Shown in pieces: positions 1 through 8,867 of a stretch of 64,000 nucleotides of DNA; position 1 is the first letter of the stretch, and every line of letters begins with the position of its first letter. Origin of the DNA: Vicinamibacterales bacterium (lineage in GTDB: Bacteria > Acidobacteriota > Vicinamibacteria > Vicinamibacterales > UBA8438); the NCBI GenBank assembly GCA_937766455.1, contig CALLXD010000016.1:79862-143861 (forward strand), given 5' to 3'. Made by a program: the position numbers and the translations under genes. The notes beneath the pieces are model-generated. The model was not told where the DNA came from. It saw nothing but the letters and a program-made list of their open reading frames with translations, and did not search any database.

Positions 1-1
1 G

Positions 2-265
2 GTCCAGTTTCATTTCACGCCGACCTACGCCTCGTGGCTCAACCTCGTGGAGCGCTTCTTCGGCTTGCTCACCGAAAAAGCCTTGAAACGCGGTTCGCAC
101 ACGAACCTTGCGCAACTCCGAGCGGCCATCCTCGCGTACGTCGAGGCCCACAACGATCGCGGCACGCCCTTCAAGTGGATTAAGACCGCGGACGAGATCC
201 TCGACAACATGCGACGTTTCGGCCTTCGCGTGCAGCAGGTCCATGGTCAAGGGCATTTATCCTAG
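2..265 (+). CDS. IS630-family transposase, C-terminal fragment
   Basis: The window opens inside a reading frame encoding about 87 residues of a DDE transposase. The stretch SWLNLVERFF followed by a helical segment (LAQLRAAILAYVEAHN) and PFKWIKTADEIL is characteristic of the C-terminus of IS630/Tc1-mariner type transposases, which cut and rejoin DNA at the element ends. The 5' part lies outside the window, so I cannot tell whether the element is complete. The stop codon is at 263-265, 38 bases from the end of the convergent selA. The position suggests insertion just downstream of selA. Confidence 0.85.
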   Translation, partial: VQFHFTPTYASWLNLVERFFGLLTEKALKRGSHTNLAQLRAAILAYVEAHNDRGTPFKWIKTADEILDNMRRFGLRVQQVHGQGHLS

Positions 266-279
266 AAATCAAAGATCCA

Positions 280-293
280 GGGGACTAGTCCCC
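280..293. repeat. 14-bp perfect palindrome beside the IS630 end
   Basis: GGGGACTAGTCCCC is a perfect palindrome lying between the transposase stop and the selA stop. It could be part of the insertion-sequence terminal inverted repeat, the junction with the target, or a short hairpin between convergent genes. The other end of the element is outside the window, so the choice cannot be made here. Confidence 0.5.
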
Positions 294-303
294 GGCAACC
301 AGG

Positions 304-1686
304 TCAGGCCAGCGTCCGAAGCAGTTCGAGAAGCTGTTCGTCGTGTTCCGGCGCGACGGTCCGTAGGTCTACCAGCACCCGGTCGTCTTCGATCCGCGTG
401 ATGACGGGTGGACGTCGCTGGCGAAGCCGCCGTTGGAGCCAGGATGCGGAACGCCCTCTGGCGGTGAGACGAACCAGGCGGGTCGGGATCTCCGAGCCAG
501 GCGCTCCCCCACCGCCCACCGTCGAGACTCCCGCGATCACGTCAGGCTCGAATAGCGGGTGTCCGGACAGATTGTCAGCGAGCGCTGTGGCCCGGCGTGC
601 AACCACCTCGACCGTGGCGTGAAGCATGCGAGCCACCGGTACCGTCGCCTCGGCGCGTCCGCGCGCATACTCGAGCAACGTCGCTTCAAGTGCCGCATAG
701 GTCATCTTGTCGACGCGGAGCGCGCGCATCAGCGGGTGGCTGCGGATACGCGTCACGAGGGCCTGGTCCCCCACGATGATGCCCGCTTGAGGACCACCCA
801 GTAGCTTGTCTCCGCTGAAGCAGCAGACAGAGGCGCCGGCCGCGACGCTGGCGGCCACCAGCGGTTCTCCGATGCCGGCCACCGCCTGCGCGTGCAGCAG
901 GTTACCGCTGCCCAGGTCTTCGACGACCGGGATCGCAAATCGTCGACCAAGTGCGACCAGGTCGTCGAGCGCCGGCCGCTCCGTAAATCCCTCGATCCGA
1001 AAATTTGACGGGTGCACGCGGAGGATGACCGCCGTGCGGTCGCTGATCGCGGCGGCATAGTCCGCGGTGCGGGTCTTGTTGGTGGTACCGACCTCTCGGA
1101 CGTCGGCACCGGATAGGCGCATGACGTCAGGAATCCGGAAGCCGCCACCGATCTCGACGAGTTCGCCGCGTGACACGATCGCTTCGCGTCCGCTCGCGAG
1201 TGCCGCGAGGATCAGCAACACGGCCGCGGCATTGTTGTTGACCACGGCAGCGGCTGGCGCGCCGGTGACCTGGGCCAGCAGCCGCTCCGCGTGCACGCTC
1301 CGGGAACCGCGCTGTCCCTCGGCCAGGTCGTACTCGAGGTTGGTGTAGCCGGCCGCCACGTCGGCGACGCGCCGGGCTGCAGCCGCGGCTAGCGGAGCGC
1401 GTCCCAGATTCGTATGGACGATGACGCCTGTCGCGTTGATCACTGGTACCAAGGAGGGGGCAAACGCGAGCTCGAGGCGTCGCGCGGTCCTTCGCTCGAT
1501 TACCTGGGCTGCGTCTTCACGGTCGCCAGCCGGAGGCGTGGGACCGCCGAGTTCCTGGCGGAGCGTGTCGGTGACGGCTCTGACCGCGGCCAGGACCGCG
1601 GAGGAGCCGTATTCGGCCTCCAGGCCAGAGAGACCCGTTCGCTGCAACAGTTCGTCGATAGACGGAAGGATGCGGGGTGTCGTCAT
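304..1686 (-). CDS. selA: L-seryl-tRNA(Sec) selenium transferase SelA
   Basis: Encodes 460 residues, the usual SelA length. SelA is a cytoplasmic PLP enzyme that converts Ser-tRNA(Sec) to Sec-tRNA(Sec) using selenophosphate. The N-terminal helical domain (about 1-80) is followed by a fold-type I aminotransferase core with VINATGVIVHTNLGR and the PLP-lysine motif SGDKLLGGPQAG, where Lys294 should bind the cofactor. The start ATG at 1686 gives the typical N-terminus. selB normally follows selA, but downstream there is only the transposase remnant. No selenocysteine tRNA or selenoprotein is visible in the window. If selB is elsewhere, the organism makes selenoproteins; if the insertion removed selB, selA may be a leftover. 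Confidence 0.95.
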   Translation of the reverse strand: MTTPRILPSIDELLQRTGLSGLEAEYGSSAVLAAVRAVTDTLRQELGGPTPPAGDREDAAQVIERRTARRLELAFAPSLVPVINATGVIVHTNLGRAPLAAAAARRVADVAAGYTNLEYDLAEGQRGSRSVHAERLLAQVTGAPAAAVVNNNAAAVLLILAALASGREAIVSRGELVEIGGGFRIPDVMRLSGADVREVGTTNKTRTADYAAAISDRTAVILRVHPSNFRIEGFTERPALDDLVALGRRFAIPVVEDLGSGNLLHAQAVAGIGEPLVAASVAAGASVCCFSGDKLLGGPQAGIIVGDQALVTRIRSHPLMRALRVDKMTYAALEATLLEYARGRAEATVPVARMLHATVEVVARRATALADNLSGHPLFEPDVIAGVSTVGGGGAPGSEIPTRLVRLTARGRSASWLQRRLRQRRPPVITRIEDDRVLVDLRTVAPEHDEQLLELLRTLA

Positions 1687-1836
1687 GGCTTACGGGTGGG
1701 GGGCGACACGGCGACTCCTTGTGGACTGGTCGAGCAGCCCGGGACTGGCCGGAAGCCAATCCGCTGGTGCTCCCGAGAGGCGACTCGTCTTGCCGCGTCG
1801 CGGCGGTTCAGGATACCATCACGTCGCCCACGACCC

Positions 1837-2289
1837 ATGAGCAAGTCTTCCGGCCCTCCAGTAGACACATCGCAGGACGACGGCGGCGCGTTGAACTATC
1901 GACCGTCCGACCGATTCTGGCCGTACGCCGACGTGTCCGAAGAGCCGAGCAGCGCTGAACTCGCACGCCTCGACCCTGACCTGCGGAAGATCCTGCTTGG
2001 AGATAGCGCCGACCGTCCGTTTTCCGTGACCCTCGTCTTCCCTGTGTTCGAGGGGCCACACTTCGAGCGGGCGGTCGAGTTGGCGCGGGCATCCACTGAG
2101 TATCGGTCCACCGGGACCGGACTCGCGTTGCGGCATCGCGCCAGATTTGTGCCGAGTCAGGCATTGGACCTCCGCACGTTGTTCGAGTTGGTCGGGCCGG
2201 TGGAGTCCTGCGAGGTGTTGATCGACGATCGGCCGGTGCCGTACGCGCGTGAGCTGTGGCTCCCGCTCTTCTGGTTTCTGATTCGATGA
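1837..2289 (+). CDS. hypothetical protein, 150 aa
   Basis: Encodes 150 residues from ATG 1837. An in-frame extension upstream runs antisense through selA and is not credible. The protein has no signal peptide or membrane segment, an acidic and proline-containing N-terminus, and a mixed alpha/beta-looking core (FSVTLVFPVFEGPHFERAVELAR). I do not recognise the family. Its stop overlaps the start of the next gene by four bases (ATGA), so the two are probably translationally coupled. The pair precedes purH by a short gap. It starts 150 bases from the divergent selA, so the interval 1687-1836 probably holds promoters for both directions. Confidence 0.7.
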   Translation: MSKSSGPPVDTSQDDGGALNYRPSDRFWPYADVSEEPSSAELARLDPDLRKILLGDSADRPFSVTLVFPVFEGPHFERAVELARASTEYRSTGTGLALRHRARFVPSQALDLRTLFELVGPVESCEVLIDDRPVPYARELWLPLFWFLIR

Positions 2290-2615
2290 TGGCCCGCCGG
2301 TTAGGGGAAGACGAGACGCCTTCGCGGCTTTCAGACAGCGAGAGTGACTTGCGCAGGCTGCAGGCGGATATGGAGCGTCTGGAAAAGGAATACCAGCTGT
2401 TCTTTGCCGACCAGCGGCAACGTCCACCGAATGCTTTGCGGTTGAGTGTGGAACGATTGGTTCGACGCTTGGACCTCGCGTCTATGCAGAGCTCCAGTGA
2501 TCGTTTCCGCCTGGAGACGCTTCAGCATCGGTTTCGGACATTTACGAACCTGTGGGACCGAGGGGTACGCGCCCGTGAAGAGGGCCGCCCTGGGCCGTTC
2601 TCCAGGTCGACCTGA
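2286..2615 (+). CDS. small coiled-coil protein resembling the MXAN_5187 C-terminal family
   Basis: Encodes 109 residues starting at ATG 2286 inside the stop of the preceding gene. The N-terminal half is a charged helix (LRRLQADMERLEKEYQLFF). It is followed by RPPNALRLSVERLVRRL and RFRLETLQHRFRTFTNLW. The order 'EYxxFF - PPxxLRxxVexLixr - RFRxxxLxxRFxxxxxxW' is what I recall from a small conserved domain seen at the C-terminus of the Myxococcus protein MXAN_5187. The match is from memory and the function is unknown. It is predicted cytoplasmic. Coupling to the upstream gene and proximity to purH say little about its role. Confidence 0.65.
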   Translation: MMARRLGEDETPSRLSDSESDLRRLQADMERLEKEYQLFFADQRQRPPNALRLSVERLVRRLDLASMQSSSDRFRLETLQHRFRTFTNLWDRGVRAREEGRPGPFSRST

Positions 2616-2682
2616 CCACTGATTGGTCGTCGCCGACGTGAACACCGGCGGCGCCGGATATTACCGAGAGAGGGCGAGCGAG

Positions 2683-4284
2683 ATGCGAGCACTGTTGAGC
2701 GTGTCGGATAAATCGAATCTGGTGGACTTCGCCCGTGGTCTGCTGTCGCGAGGCTACGAGCTCGTGTCGACCGGAGGCACGGCCCGGGCCCTGGCGGACG
2801 CGGGGCTCTCGGTGACCGCGGTGTCGTCCGTGACCGGATTTCCCGAGATGATGGATGGACGGGTCAAGACGCTGCACCCCGCCGTGCACGGGGGGATTCT
2901 GGCGCGCCGGGATCGGCCCGATGACCTGCAGGCGATCGCCGACCAAGGCATCAGCCCGATCGACGTTGTTGTGGTGAACCTGTACCCGTTCGCCCGCGCG
3001 GCCGCCGACCCCAGCACGACCGTGCCAGCGCTCATCGAAGAGATCGACATCGGTGGGCCGACGCTCATTCGGGCTGCCGCGAAGAATTTCCGGCACGTGC
3101 TCGTGGTCGTGGATCCTGCCGACTACGACGGCGCGATGGCGCAGCTCGACCAGTCGGAGGGGCCCTCAGACGGTTTCCGTCTGTCGTTGGCGGCCAAGGC
3201 GTTTGCGCACACGCGGTCCTACGATGGCACCATCGCCGAGACCCTGTCTGGGGTTGAGGTGACCGATGGCGCGTTCTCGCGTGGTACGGCGCGTGCCGAC
3301 CTCACGCCGGAGTCATTGGACCTGCAGGTCCAACGCCAGCGGGTGCTGCGGTATGGTGAGAATCCTCATCAAACTGCCGCGCTCTACGCCGACGGGGCCC
3401 TGGGGTTTGGCGGCGCGGATGTTGTGCAAGGCAAGGCGCTGTCATTTACCAATTTGCTGGACCTCGACGCCGCGGCCCGTTTGAGCACGGAATTCCAGGA
3501 GCCGGCCGCCGTGGTTGTCAAACACATGAACCCCTGCGGCGTTGCGACGGCCGCGACGCTGCACGACGCCTATGTGGCCGCCCGCGAGGTCGACCCGCTG
3601 TCGGCGTTCGGGGGCATCGTCGGCCTCAACCGACCGATCGATCGGGACACGGCCACCGCCATCACATCGACATTCATCGAGGCGGTTGTTGCGCCGGACG
3701 CGGATGCGGAAGCGCGTGCAGTGTTTGCCACGAAGAAGAACCTCCGGCTGGTGTTGGTGGACTGCGGCGCCGGGGCGACTGACCCCCGGATGAACCGCGA
3801 AGTGCGGTCGATCCTCGGTGCGATCCTGGTGCAGGAATACGACCGGGTGGTCGAGGCGGCCGAACCTTGGGGTGGAAAGGCATGGAGCGATGGCGCGGAG
3901 GATTTTCGCGTCGTGACCTCCCGCCAGCCCACCGCTGAAGAGTGGGCGTCCCTTCGTTTGGCGTGGCGCGTATGCGCACACGTGAAGTCGAACGCCGTGG
4001 TGTTCGCGACAGCGGACCGGTTGGCGGCGATTGGGGCCGGCCAGACGAGTCGGGTCGACGCCGTCAAGGTGGCGACCATGAAAGCCACCACGGACCTGAC
4101 CGGCACCGCCGCCGCGTCGGATGCGTTCTTCCCGTTTCGCGACGGTCTGGACGCGATCGCTGCCGCGGGTGCCAGCGCGGTGGCTCAGCCCGGAGGATCG
4201 GTCCGGGACGAGGAAGTGATCAACGCGGCGAATGAACACGGCATCGCGATGGTATTTACAGCCCGCCGCCACTTCCGTCACTAA
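2683..4284 (+). CDS. purH: bifunctional AICAR transformylase / IMP cyclohydrolase PurH
   Basis: Encodes 533 residues, normal for PurH, which catalyses the last two steps of de novo IMP synthesis. The N-terminal MGS-like cyclohydrolase domain begins [13 protein letters not shown] and contains the motif [10 protein letters not shown]. The C-terminal transformylase domain carries [20 protein letters not shown] with the Lys-His pair and [15 protein letters not shown] near the end. ATG 2683 is chosen because it gives the canonical PurH N-terminus and is preceded by a purine-rich GAGAGAGGG; the frame is open further upstream. A large inverted repeat begins at the base after the stop codon. Confidence 0.97.
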   Translation: MRALLSVSDKSNLVDFARGLLSRGYELVSTGGTARALADAGLSVTAVSSVTGFPEMMDGRVKTLHPAVHGGILARRDRPDDLQAIADQGISPIDVVVVNLYPFARAAADPSTTVPALIEEIDIGGPTLIRAAAKNFRHVLVVVDPADYDGAMAQLDQSEGPSDGFRLSLAAKAFAHTRSYDGTIAETLSGVEVTDGAFSRGTARADLTPESLDLQVQRQRVLRYGENPHQTAALYADGALGFGGADVVQGKALSFTNLLDLDAAARLSTEFQEPAAVVVKHMNPCGVATAATLHDAYVAAREVDPLSAFGGIVGLNRPIDRDTATAITSTFIEAVVAPDADAEARAVFATKKNLRLVLVDCGAGATDPRMNREVRSILGAILVQEYDRVVEAAEPWGGKAWSDGAEDFRVVTSRQPTAEEWASLRLAWRVCAHVKSNAVVFATADRLAAIGAGQTSRVDAVKVATMKATTDLTGTAAASDAFFPFRDGLDAIAAAGASAVAQPGGSVRDEEVINAANEHGIAMVFTARRHFRH

Positions 4285-4391
4285 GTCTGTCGCGGCGAGG
4301 TGTTCGTCTGGCGGCGTTGCTTCCTCGGTCGCAGCCCGCCCGGCTGCTCCCTCGTCGCGCCTGGCCAGACGAACACCTCGCCACGACAGAC
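4285..4391. repeat. 28-bp near-perfect inverted repeat directly after purH
   Basis: Left arm 4285-4312 and right arm 4364-4391 are reverse complements at 27 of 28 positions, around a 51-base loop. The loop itself contains a small hairpin (GCAGCC / GGCTGC). The left arm begins with the first base after the purH stop. It could act as a strong terminator or mRNA 3' stabiliser between convergent purH and the membrane protein gene, or be a small non-autonomous palindromic element. There is no T-run, and I found no second copy in the window. Confidence 0.8.
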
Positions 4392-4561
4392 CTGGCTTCG
4401 ATTCCTCAGGTGGGGCTGTGCCCCTCGCCCCCCGGATTAGCCAGGTGGACGCCCAGCACGAGAACCGACCTCCGACATGTTGAGTCTCCCGCGGCCGAGT
4501 GGCTGGGAGCGTTCGCCAATCACATCCAGTTGGGACAGCCTGTGGGTGCGAAGAGCCGGGC
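4392..4561. other. 170-base spacer between convergent genes
   Basis: After the inverted repeat there is no convincing gene on either strand. Short open frames exist, but they have no recognisable product or ribosome binding site. Confidence 0.5.
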
Positions 4562-5761
4562 CTATGGTGAGCGCTTGATCTGGGCGGGCGGCGAGTGAGC
4601 GGGGGAGCCGTATGCGGCCGCCGCTGGTAGTGTGATCAGTACCAGGAACAGCATCAGGAACTCAGAATCGCCGAAGTTGTATTCGAACATCCCACCGGTG
4701 AGCATGCCCGCGACAGCCGCCAGCCCGGCGGCCGCCAATGCGCGGCTGGCAGGGGTGCGCATCCTCCGAAACAGGTCGAGTATCGCCATGCCCAGGAACA
4801 GCAGCCAGGCCCCGAGGGTGGGCAGCCCACGCTCGGCCGCGATCTGCAGAGGGACGTTGTGTAGATGCGGGTTCTCGTCCTGCACGGCGCCGGGGTCTCG
4901 ATACTCCGCGTACACCTCTTTGACCATGTCCGGGCCGACACCAGTGAATGGGTAGTCGCCGATTATCCGGAGCCCAGACCGACTCATCGCGAAGCGGTCA
5001 CGCACGGTCGGGTCCTCCATGTCGAAGCTCGAATAGAGACGAGCCGTGATCTGCGGGGGGGCGACGACCACGAAGAGTGCCGCGGCCATCGGCGCCACCA
5101 CCACCAGGCGAAAGTCCCTTAGCACGCACAGCACGACGATTGCCGCCGCCGCGCCGATCATGTAGCTCCGGGTCAGGGTGACCGCCAGCGCCGCCAGGAG
5201 GGCTGGCAAGACCAGCAGCGACCATACGCGCTCGCGGCGGTCGAAAAGGGCCCGTGCTCCGGCGAGGGCAATCACCAACGTGAGCAACCCGGAGTACGTC
5301 ATGTAGTGCCCCATGGAGCCGGTGGGGCGTTGACCGAGGTTGTCGTACTCCAGGATGCCGTATTGCACGACACCAAGAACCGCGGTCGCAGCGCCGGCCG
5401 TCACAATCACCGTGGCGACTGTTTGGGCGCGTTGGCCCCGTGCGAACCGAAAGACCACCGGGACGACAAGGAACAGGAGGACCTCTTTGGCATCAATGAG
5501 GCTGGCGGGGGGGTCGAGTGAGAACGCGACCGACACCATGGTGAGCGCGGCGTAGAGGATGAGCGCGGCGACAAAGGGAGGGGCATGCGGTCGCTCTCGT
5601 TGCGTGACGAGCACGGCAACCCAACAGCCAAGCGTGATGGTCAGCAGTATCTGTGAGGCGGCGATCGACACCGGCAGCGCGGCGACGAAGGCCAGCAGCG
5701 CATACAGGCCAGCGGTCTCCAACGTGGAGCTGCCGTCATCGGCATCCGGCAGGAGACTCAT
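4562..5761 (-). CDS. O-antigen ligase / Wzy-like polytopic membrane protein
   Basis: Encodes 399 residues with about ten to twelve hydrophobic segments. A long periplasmic loop near residues 225-305 contains RSGLRIIGDYPFTGVGPDM and NPHLHNVPLQIAAERG. Those are the hallmarks of the Wzy_C domain found in O-antigen ligases (WaaL) and polysaccharide polymerases, where the conserved Arg and His line the active site. It should sit in the inner membrane and join or polymerise a lipid-linked glycan. No other polysaccharide genes are adjacent, so ligase and polymerase cannot be told apart. It lies head-to-tail with the Trm112-like gene. Confidence 0.85.
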   Translation of the reverse strand: MSLLPDADDGSSTLETAGLYALLAFVAALPVSIAASQILLTITLGCWVAVLVTQRERPHAPPFVAALILYAALTMVSVAFSLDPPASLIDAKEVLLFLVVPVVFRFARGQRAQTVATVIVTAGAATAVLGVVQYGILEYDNLGQRPTGSMGHYMTYSGLLTLVIALAGARALFDRRERVWSLLVLPALLAALAVTLTRSYMIGAAAAIVVLCVLRDFRLVVVAPMAAALFVVVAPPQITARLYSSFDMEDPTVRDRFAMSRSGLRIIGDYPFTGVGPDMVKEVYAEYRDPGAVQDENPHLHNVPLQIAAERGLPTLGAWLLFLGMAILDLFRRMRTPASRALAAAGLAAVAGMLTGGMFEYNFGDSEFLMLFLVLITLPAAAAYGSPAHSPPAQIKRSP

Positions 5762-5871
5762 AGCCGCAGTGTGTTGTCGCTAGTCGAAGTGTGGGGCGCG
5801 CGAGTCGCGCGAATGCTGGTATCTCGGGCCGTCTGTCGGGCTACGCCGCGCGGCGGCCCGGCCGGTCTGCG

Positions 5872-6042
5872 TCACGGTTCGATCGTCGCCTCATCGATGA
5901 GCATGACTGGGATGTCGTCCTTGATCGGATAGACCCGGTGGCAGGTGGCGCACTTCAGCGCCGCATCGTCATGCACCAGGACGACCGGGGTCTTGCACTC
6001 GGGGCAGGCAAGGATGCTTAGAAGCTCGGCGTCAACGCCCAT
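5872..6042 (-). CDS. Trm112-like zinc-binding protein
   Basis: Encodes 56 residues from ATG 6042, chosen because GGAGG lies about six bases upstream; the in-frame ATG at 6057 has none. The sequence LLSILACPECKTPVVL, then LKCATCHRVYPIKDDIPVML, is the Trm112p-like pattern: C-x2-C, C-x2-C and a terminal P(V)ML. In bacteria such proteins (YcaR-like) are small partners of methyltransferases or LPS enzymes. It is transcribed divergently from the TPR gene and upstream of the O-antigen-ligase-like gene, which would fit an envelope link. That is inference. Confidence 0.9.
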   Translation of the reverse strand: MGVDAELLSILACPECKTPVVLVHDDAALKCATCHRVYPIKDDIPVMLIDEATIEP

Positions 6043-6130
6043 GGGGTTCTCCTCCAACTTGGACAGGGCAAAACTATACCAGACTGCTCCGGGTTGTCCC
6101 GTGTCCTCTCCTGTGGAACAATCTGGCTCT

Positions 6131-7984
6131 ATGCGGGTTATGGTCTGTTGCCTCTCTACGGTCGGCGTCTTCGCCCTGGGAGCGTCGGTACACGCGCAGG
6201 CGGTCGAGTCTGGTCAGCCCTCCACCGAGGAGCGGGCCGAGGCCTATCACGCGTTTATCGAGGGGCGCTCGCACGAGAGCGCGGGTGATACCGATGCCGC
6301 GGTGGCCTCCTACACGCGGGCGGCCCAACTCGACCCGACGGCGTCAGATATCTGGGCGGAACTGGCCGGCCTCTACGCTCGGCGGAGCGAGGCGGAGCTG
6401 GCCATCGAGGCCGCCACAGCGGCCCTTGAGCGTGAACCGGACAACCTTGAAGCACATCGGATCCTCGGACTCGTGTACGCCGCAAGAGTGGGAGCCCGCA
6501 CTGGCGGCGATGAAGCGGACCTCGACCGCGCCATCGAACATCTCGAACGCGCTCGGAAACCTCTCTCGCCGGACCCGGCCCTGTACCTCACGCTGGGCCG
6601 TTTGTATCTCACGACAGAGAACCCGGACCAGGCGATTGCAATCCTGACCGAGGTCATCGAGGCCGAGCCACAGTTCGCTGATGCCCTCGCGTTGTTGGCC
6701 CAGGCCCACGAGAGCAAGGGCGATTGGGACGAGGCGTCCGCGGTCTACGAGCGCGCGGTCCTTGTCGGACCCCAGCGGGCGCGATATCGGCGGCAACTCG
6801 CCAACGCGCTGATCAACGCGGACCAGCCGCAGCGTGCGCTTGAGGTGTTGCGGGACCTGGTCGGGTTCCGGCCCGACGATGCCGCCGCCTGGTTTACCCT
6901 GTCTGGACTGGAATTCCAACAGCGGAATCCCGGGGAGGCGGAGCGGGCCGTTCGACGAGTGATCGAGCTCGAGCCCGAGGGGCTACGCGGGCCGTACTTG
7001 CTGACCCAGATCCTTGCCGCCCAGAGTCGGTATCAGGAATTGACCGAGGTGCTCGGTCCGATTATCGAGCGGGCCGCTCTGGCCAACGTCGACCCCAACC
7101 AGGTAGCGAGCCTGTTGCAGCGGCTGGGCGCGGCCCATGAGCAACTTGGTGACCATGACGCTGCGATTCGGGCGTTGAGTTCAGCCCGCGACCTCAGCCC
7201 ATCGGATCTCGGAGTCCAGGCCCAATTGGCCCAGACCTACATCGCGGCCCAGCGTTTCGACGAGGCGGGAGAGGTTGTCGACCAGGCAAAACTCCAGCGC
7301 CCGGACAATCTGATGTTGTCGCGACTGGAAGCGATGACCCTGTCGGCGCAAGGTGAAGTTGGTGACGCGGTGGAAGTGCTGAAGGGCGCGCTCGAACAGC
7401 ACCAAGAGCAGCCGGCGGCGCATGTGGCCCTCGCAAACCTCTATAGCGAGCACGACCAGGTCGACGATGCGGTGGAGGTATTGCGGGACGCGGAGACGCA
7501 GTTTCCGAACAATACGCAGGTCCTGTTTCAGTTGGGTGCCGTCCTCGAGCGCGGGCAGCGCTACCCGCAGGCTGAGGCGGCATTTCGGCGGGTCCTGGAG
7601 CGCGAGCCGGACGACGCGCAGACCTTGAACTATCTGGGCTACATGCTGGCAGAACGAAACGAGCGTCTGGACGAGTCGGTTGAGCTGATCCAGCGCGCGC
7701 TTGAGCTCGATCCGGACAACGGGTCCTACTTGGACAGTCTCGGGTGGGCGTATTTCAAGAAAGATGAACTGGACCTGGCCGAAACCGCCCTGCGGCGAGC
7801 CGGAGACCAGCTGTTGCGCAACTCGGTCGTGCAGGATCATCTGGCGGACCTCCTCTTCAAAATCGAACGGTATGCCGAAGCCGTCACGGCCTGGGAGCGT
7901 GCGCTCGCCGGAGACCGTGACGGGGTGGACGTGTCCGGGATCGAGCGAAAGCTGGGCGACGCGCGTGCGCGTCTGCGTCGCTGA
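6131..7984 (+). CDS. secreted/periplasmic TPR-repeat protein
   Basis: Encodes 617 residues. ATG 6131 is chosen because it starts a signal peptide (MRVMVCC, hydrophobic core, cleavage around VHAQA). The mature protein is almost entirely tetratricopeptide repeats of 34 residues with the A-x-Y-x-A and D-P/E-P signatures, from about residue 40 to the end. Examples are GDTDAAVASYTRAAQLDP and YPQAEAAFRRVLEREPDD. TPR arrays are protein-interaction scaffolds. The next gene encodes a LolB-like lipoprotein after a 40-base gap, so a role at the outer membrane is plausible. There are no catalytic motifs. Confidence 0.9.
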   Translation: MRVMVCCLSTVGVFALGASVHAQAVESGQPSTEERAEAYHAFIEGRSHESAGDTDAAVASYTRAAQLDPTASDIWAELAGLYARRSEAELAIEAATAALEREPDNLEAHRILGLVYAARVGARTGGDEADLDRAIEHLERARKPLSPDPALYLTLGRLYLTTENPDQAIAILTEVIEAEPQFADALALLAQAHESKGDWDEASAVYERAVLVGPQRARYRRQLANALINADQPQRALEVLRDLVGFRPDDAAAWFTLSGLEFQQRNPGEAERAVRRVIELEPEGLRGPYLLTQILAAQSRYQELTEVLGPIIERAALANVDPNQVASLLQRLGAAHEQLGDHDAAIRALSSARDLSPSDLGVQAQLAQTYIAAQRFDEAGEVVDQAKLQRPDNLMLSRLEAMTLSAQGEVGDAVEVLKGALEQHQEQPAAHVALANLYSEHDQVDDAVEVLRDAETQFPNNTQVLFQLGAVLERGQRYPQAEAAFRRVLEREPDDAQTLNYLGYMLAERNERLDESVELIQRALELDPDNGSYLDSLGWAYFKKDELDLAETALRRAGDQLLRNSVVQDHLADLLFKIERYAEAVTAWERALAGDRDGVDVSGIERKLGDARARLRR

Positions 7985-8024
7985 CCTTCGGCGCCGCGCC
8001 CACGGCCACGAGTCGTGGCGACCG

Positions 8025-8867
8025 ATGGCCTGTCTGCGTGTTCTCTCCCTCGTTGTCCTCCTGCCAGTCCTCTGTGCCGGCTGTGCAAGTAGCCGACTCC
8101 GGCTTCCGGACGGGCCGGGTACGCCAGTCCTCGACTTCATGCCGCTGTTCGATGCCGCGGTCGCCCAATGTGACCAGATACAGCATGTCGATGCCCTGAT
8201 CCGGCTTCGCGGGCGGGGGGGCGGCATTGGCTTGAATACCCGTGTCCGCGTGCGGGCCGGGCTGTCGGCGCCGGGGTCGGTGCGGCTCGAAGGGATGGCG
8301 CCATTTGGCGGGCCGGTGTTTGTGTTAGTGGCTCAGCCTGGCGAGGCGACACTGTGGCTGACCCGAGACAAACGGGTGGTGCGAGACGTGCCGGCCGAAG
8401 ACATGTTGGAGAGTCTCGTCGGCGTGTCGTTGAGTCCTGCCGCGTTGCGGTCGGTGCTGACAGGTTGTCTGGTCGCCGATCGACGGCCGATGACGGCGCG
8501 CGCCATTGGCGACTGGGTCGCCGTTGATCTTGCCGGTGGAGCCGTCGCATATCTGGAGCGCATTGACGGCGCATACCGCCTGACCGCTGGGAGTCGCGAC
8601 GGGTTGGCGATTTACTACGACCAGTTTCTGGGTGGGCTCCCTCGGGAGGTGCGCGTGATCTCCCAGACGGGAGCGGACGCTGATTCCGAGCCTCAGACGG
8701 ATCTCACCGCATCGCTTTCGCAGGTCAATACGAACGTCGCGCTGCCGGCGTCTGCGTTCGACATCGACATCCCGCCAGACGTTATACCCATGACGCTACG
8801 GGAACTGCGCGGGGCCGGGCCGCTAGACGCGCCAGTCGAGCCATCCACGTCCTCGGATTCACGATGA
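8025..8867 (+). CDS. lolB: LolB-like outer-membrane lipoprotein
   Basis: Encodes 280 residues with a lipoprotein signal (MACLRVLSLVVLLPVLCAGC, lipobox CAGC, Cys20). The mature part has beta-strand-rich segments (GSVRLEGMAPFGGPVFVLVAQ, ATLWLTRDKRVV) typical of LolB/DUF4292-type lipid-binding folds. LolB receives lipoproteins from LolA and inserts them in the outer membrane. Sequence alone is weak, but context helps: lolB-ispE-prs...pth is the order in Escherichia coli, and here the gene overlaps ispE by four bases (ATGA at 8864). The 3' tail, after about residue 250, is low complexity. Confidence 0.7.
   Translation: MACLRVLSLVVLLPVLCAGCASSRLRLPDGPGTPVLDFMPLFDAAVAQCDQIQHVDALIRLRGRGGGIGLNTRVRVRAGLSAPGSVRLEGMAPFGGPVFVLVAQPGEATLWLTRDKRVVRDVPAEDMLESLVGVSLSPAALRSVLTGCLVADRRPMTARAIGDWVAVDLAGGAVAYLERIDGAYRLTAGSRDGLAIYYDQFLGGLPREVRVISQTGADADSEPQTDLTASLSQVNTNVALPASAFDIDIPPDVIPMTLRELRGAGPLDAPVEPSTSSDSR

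Noticed and set aside
1414..1836. N-terminal extension of the 1837-2289 gene into selA
   Set aside because: The added part lies antisense to selA, and ATG 1837 is a sufficient start.
4232..4598. Two overlapping plus-strand frames after purH
   Set aside because: They run through the inverted repeat and the end of purH in other frames and look non-coding.
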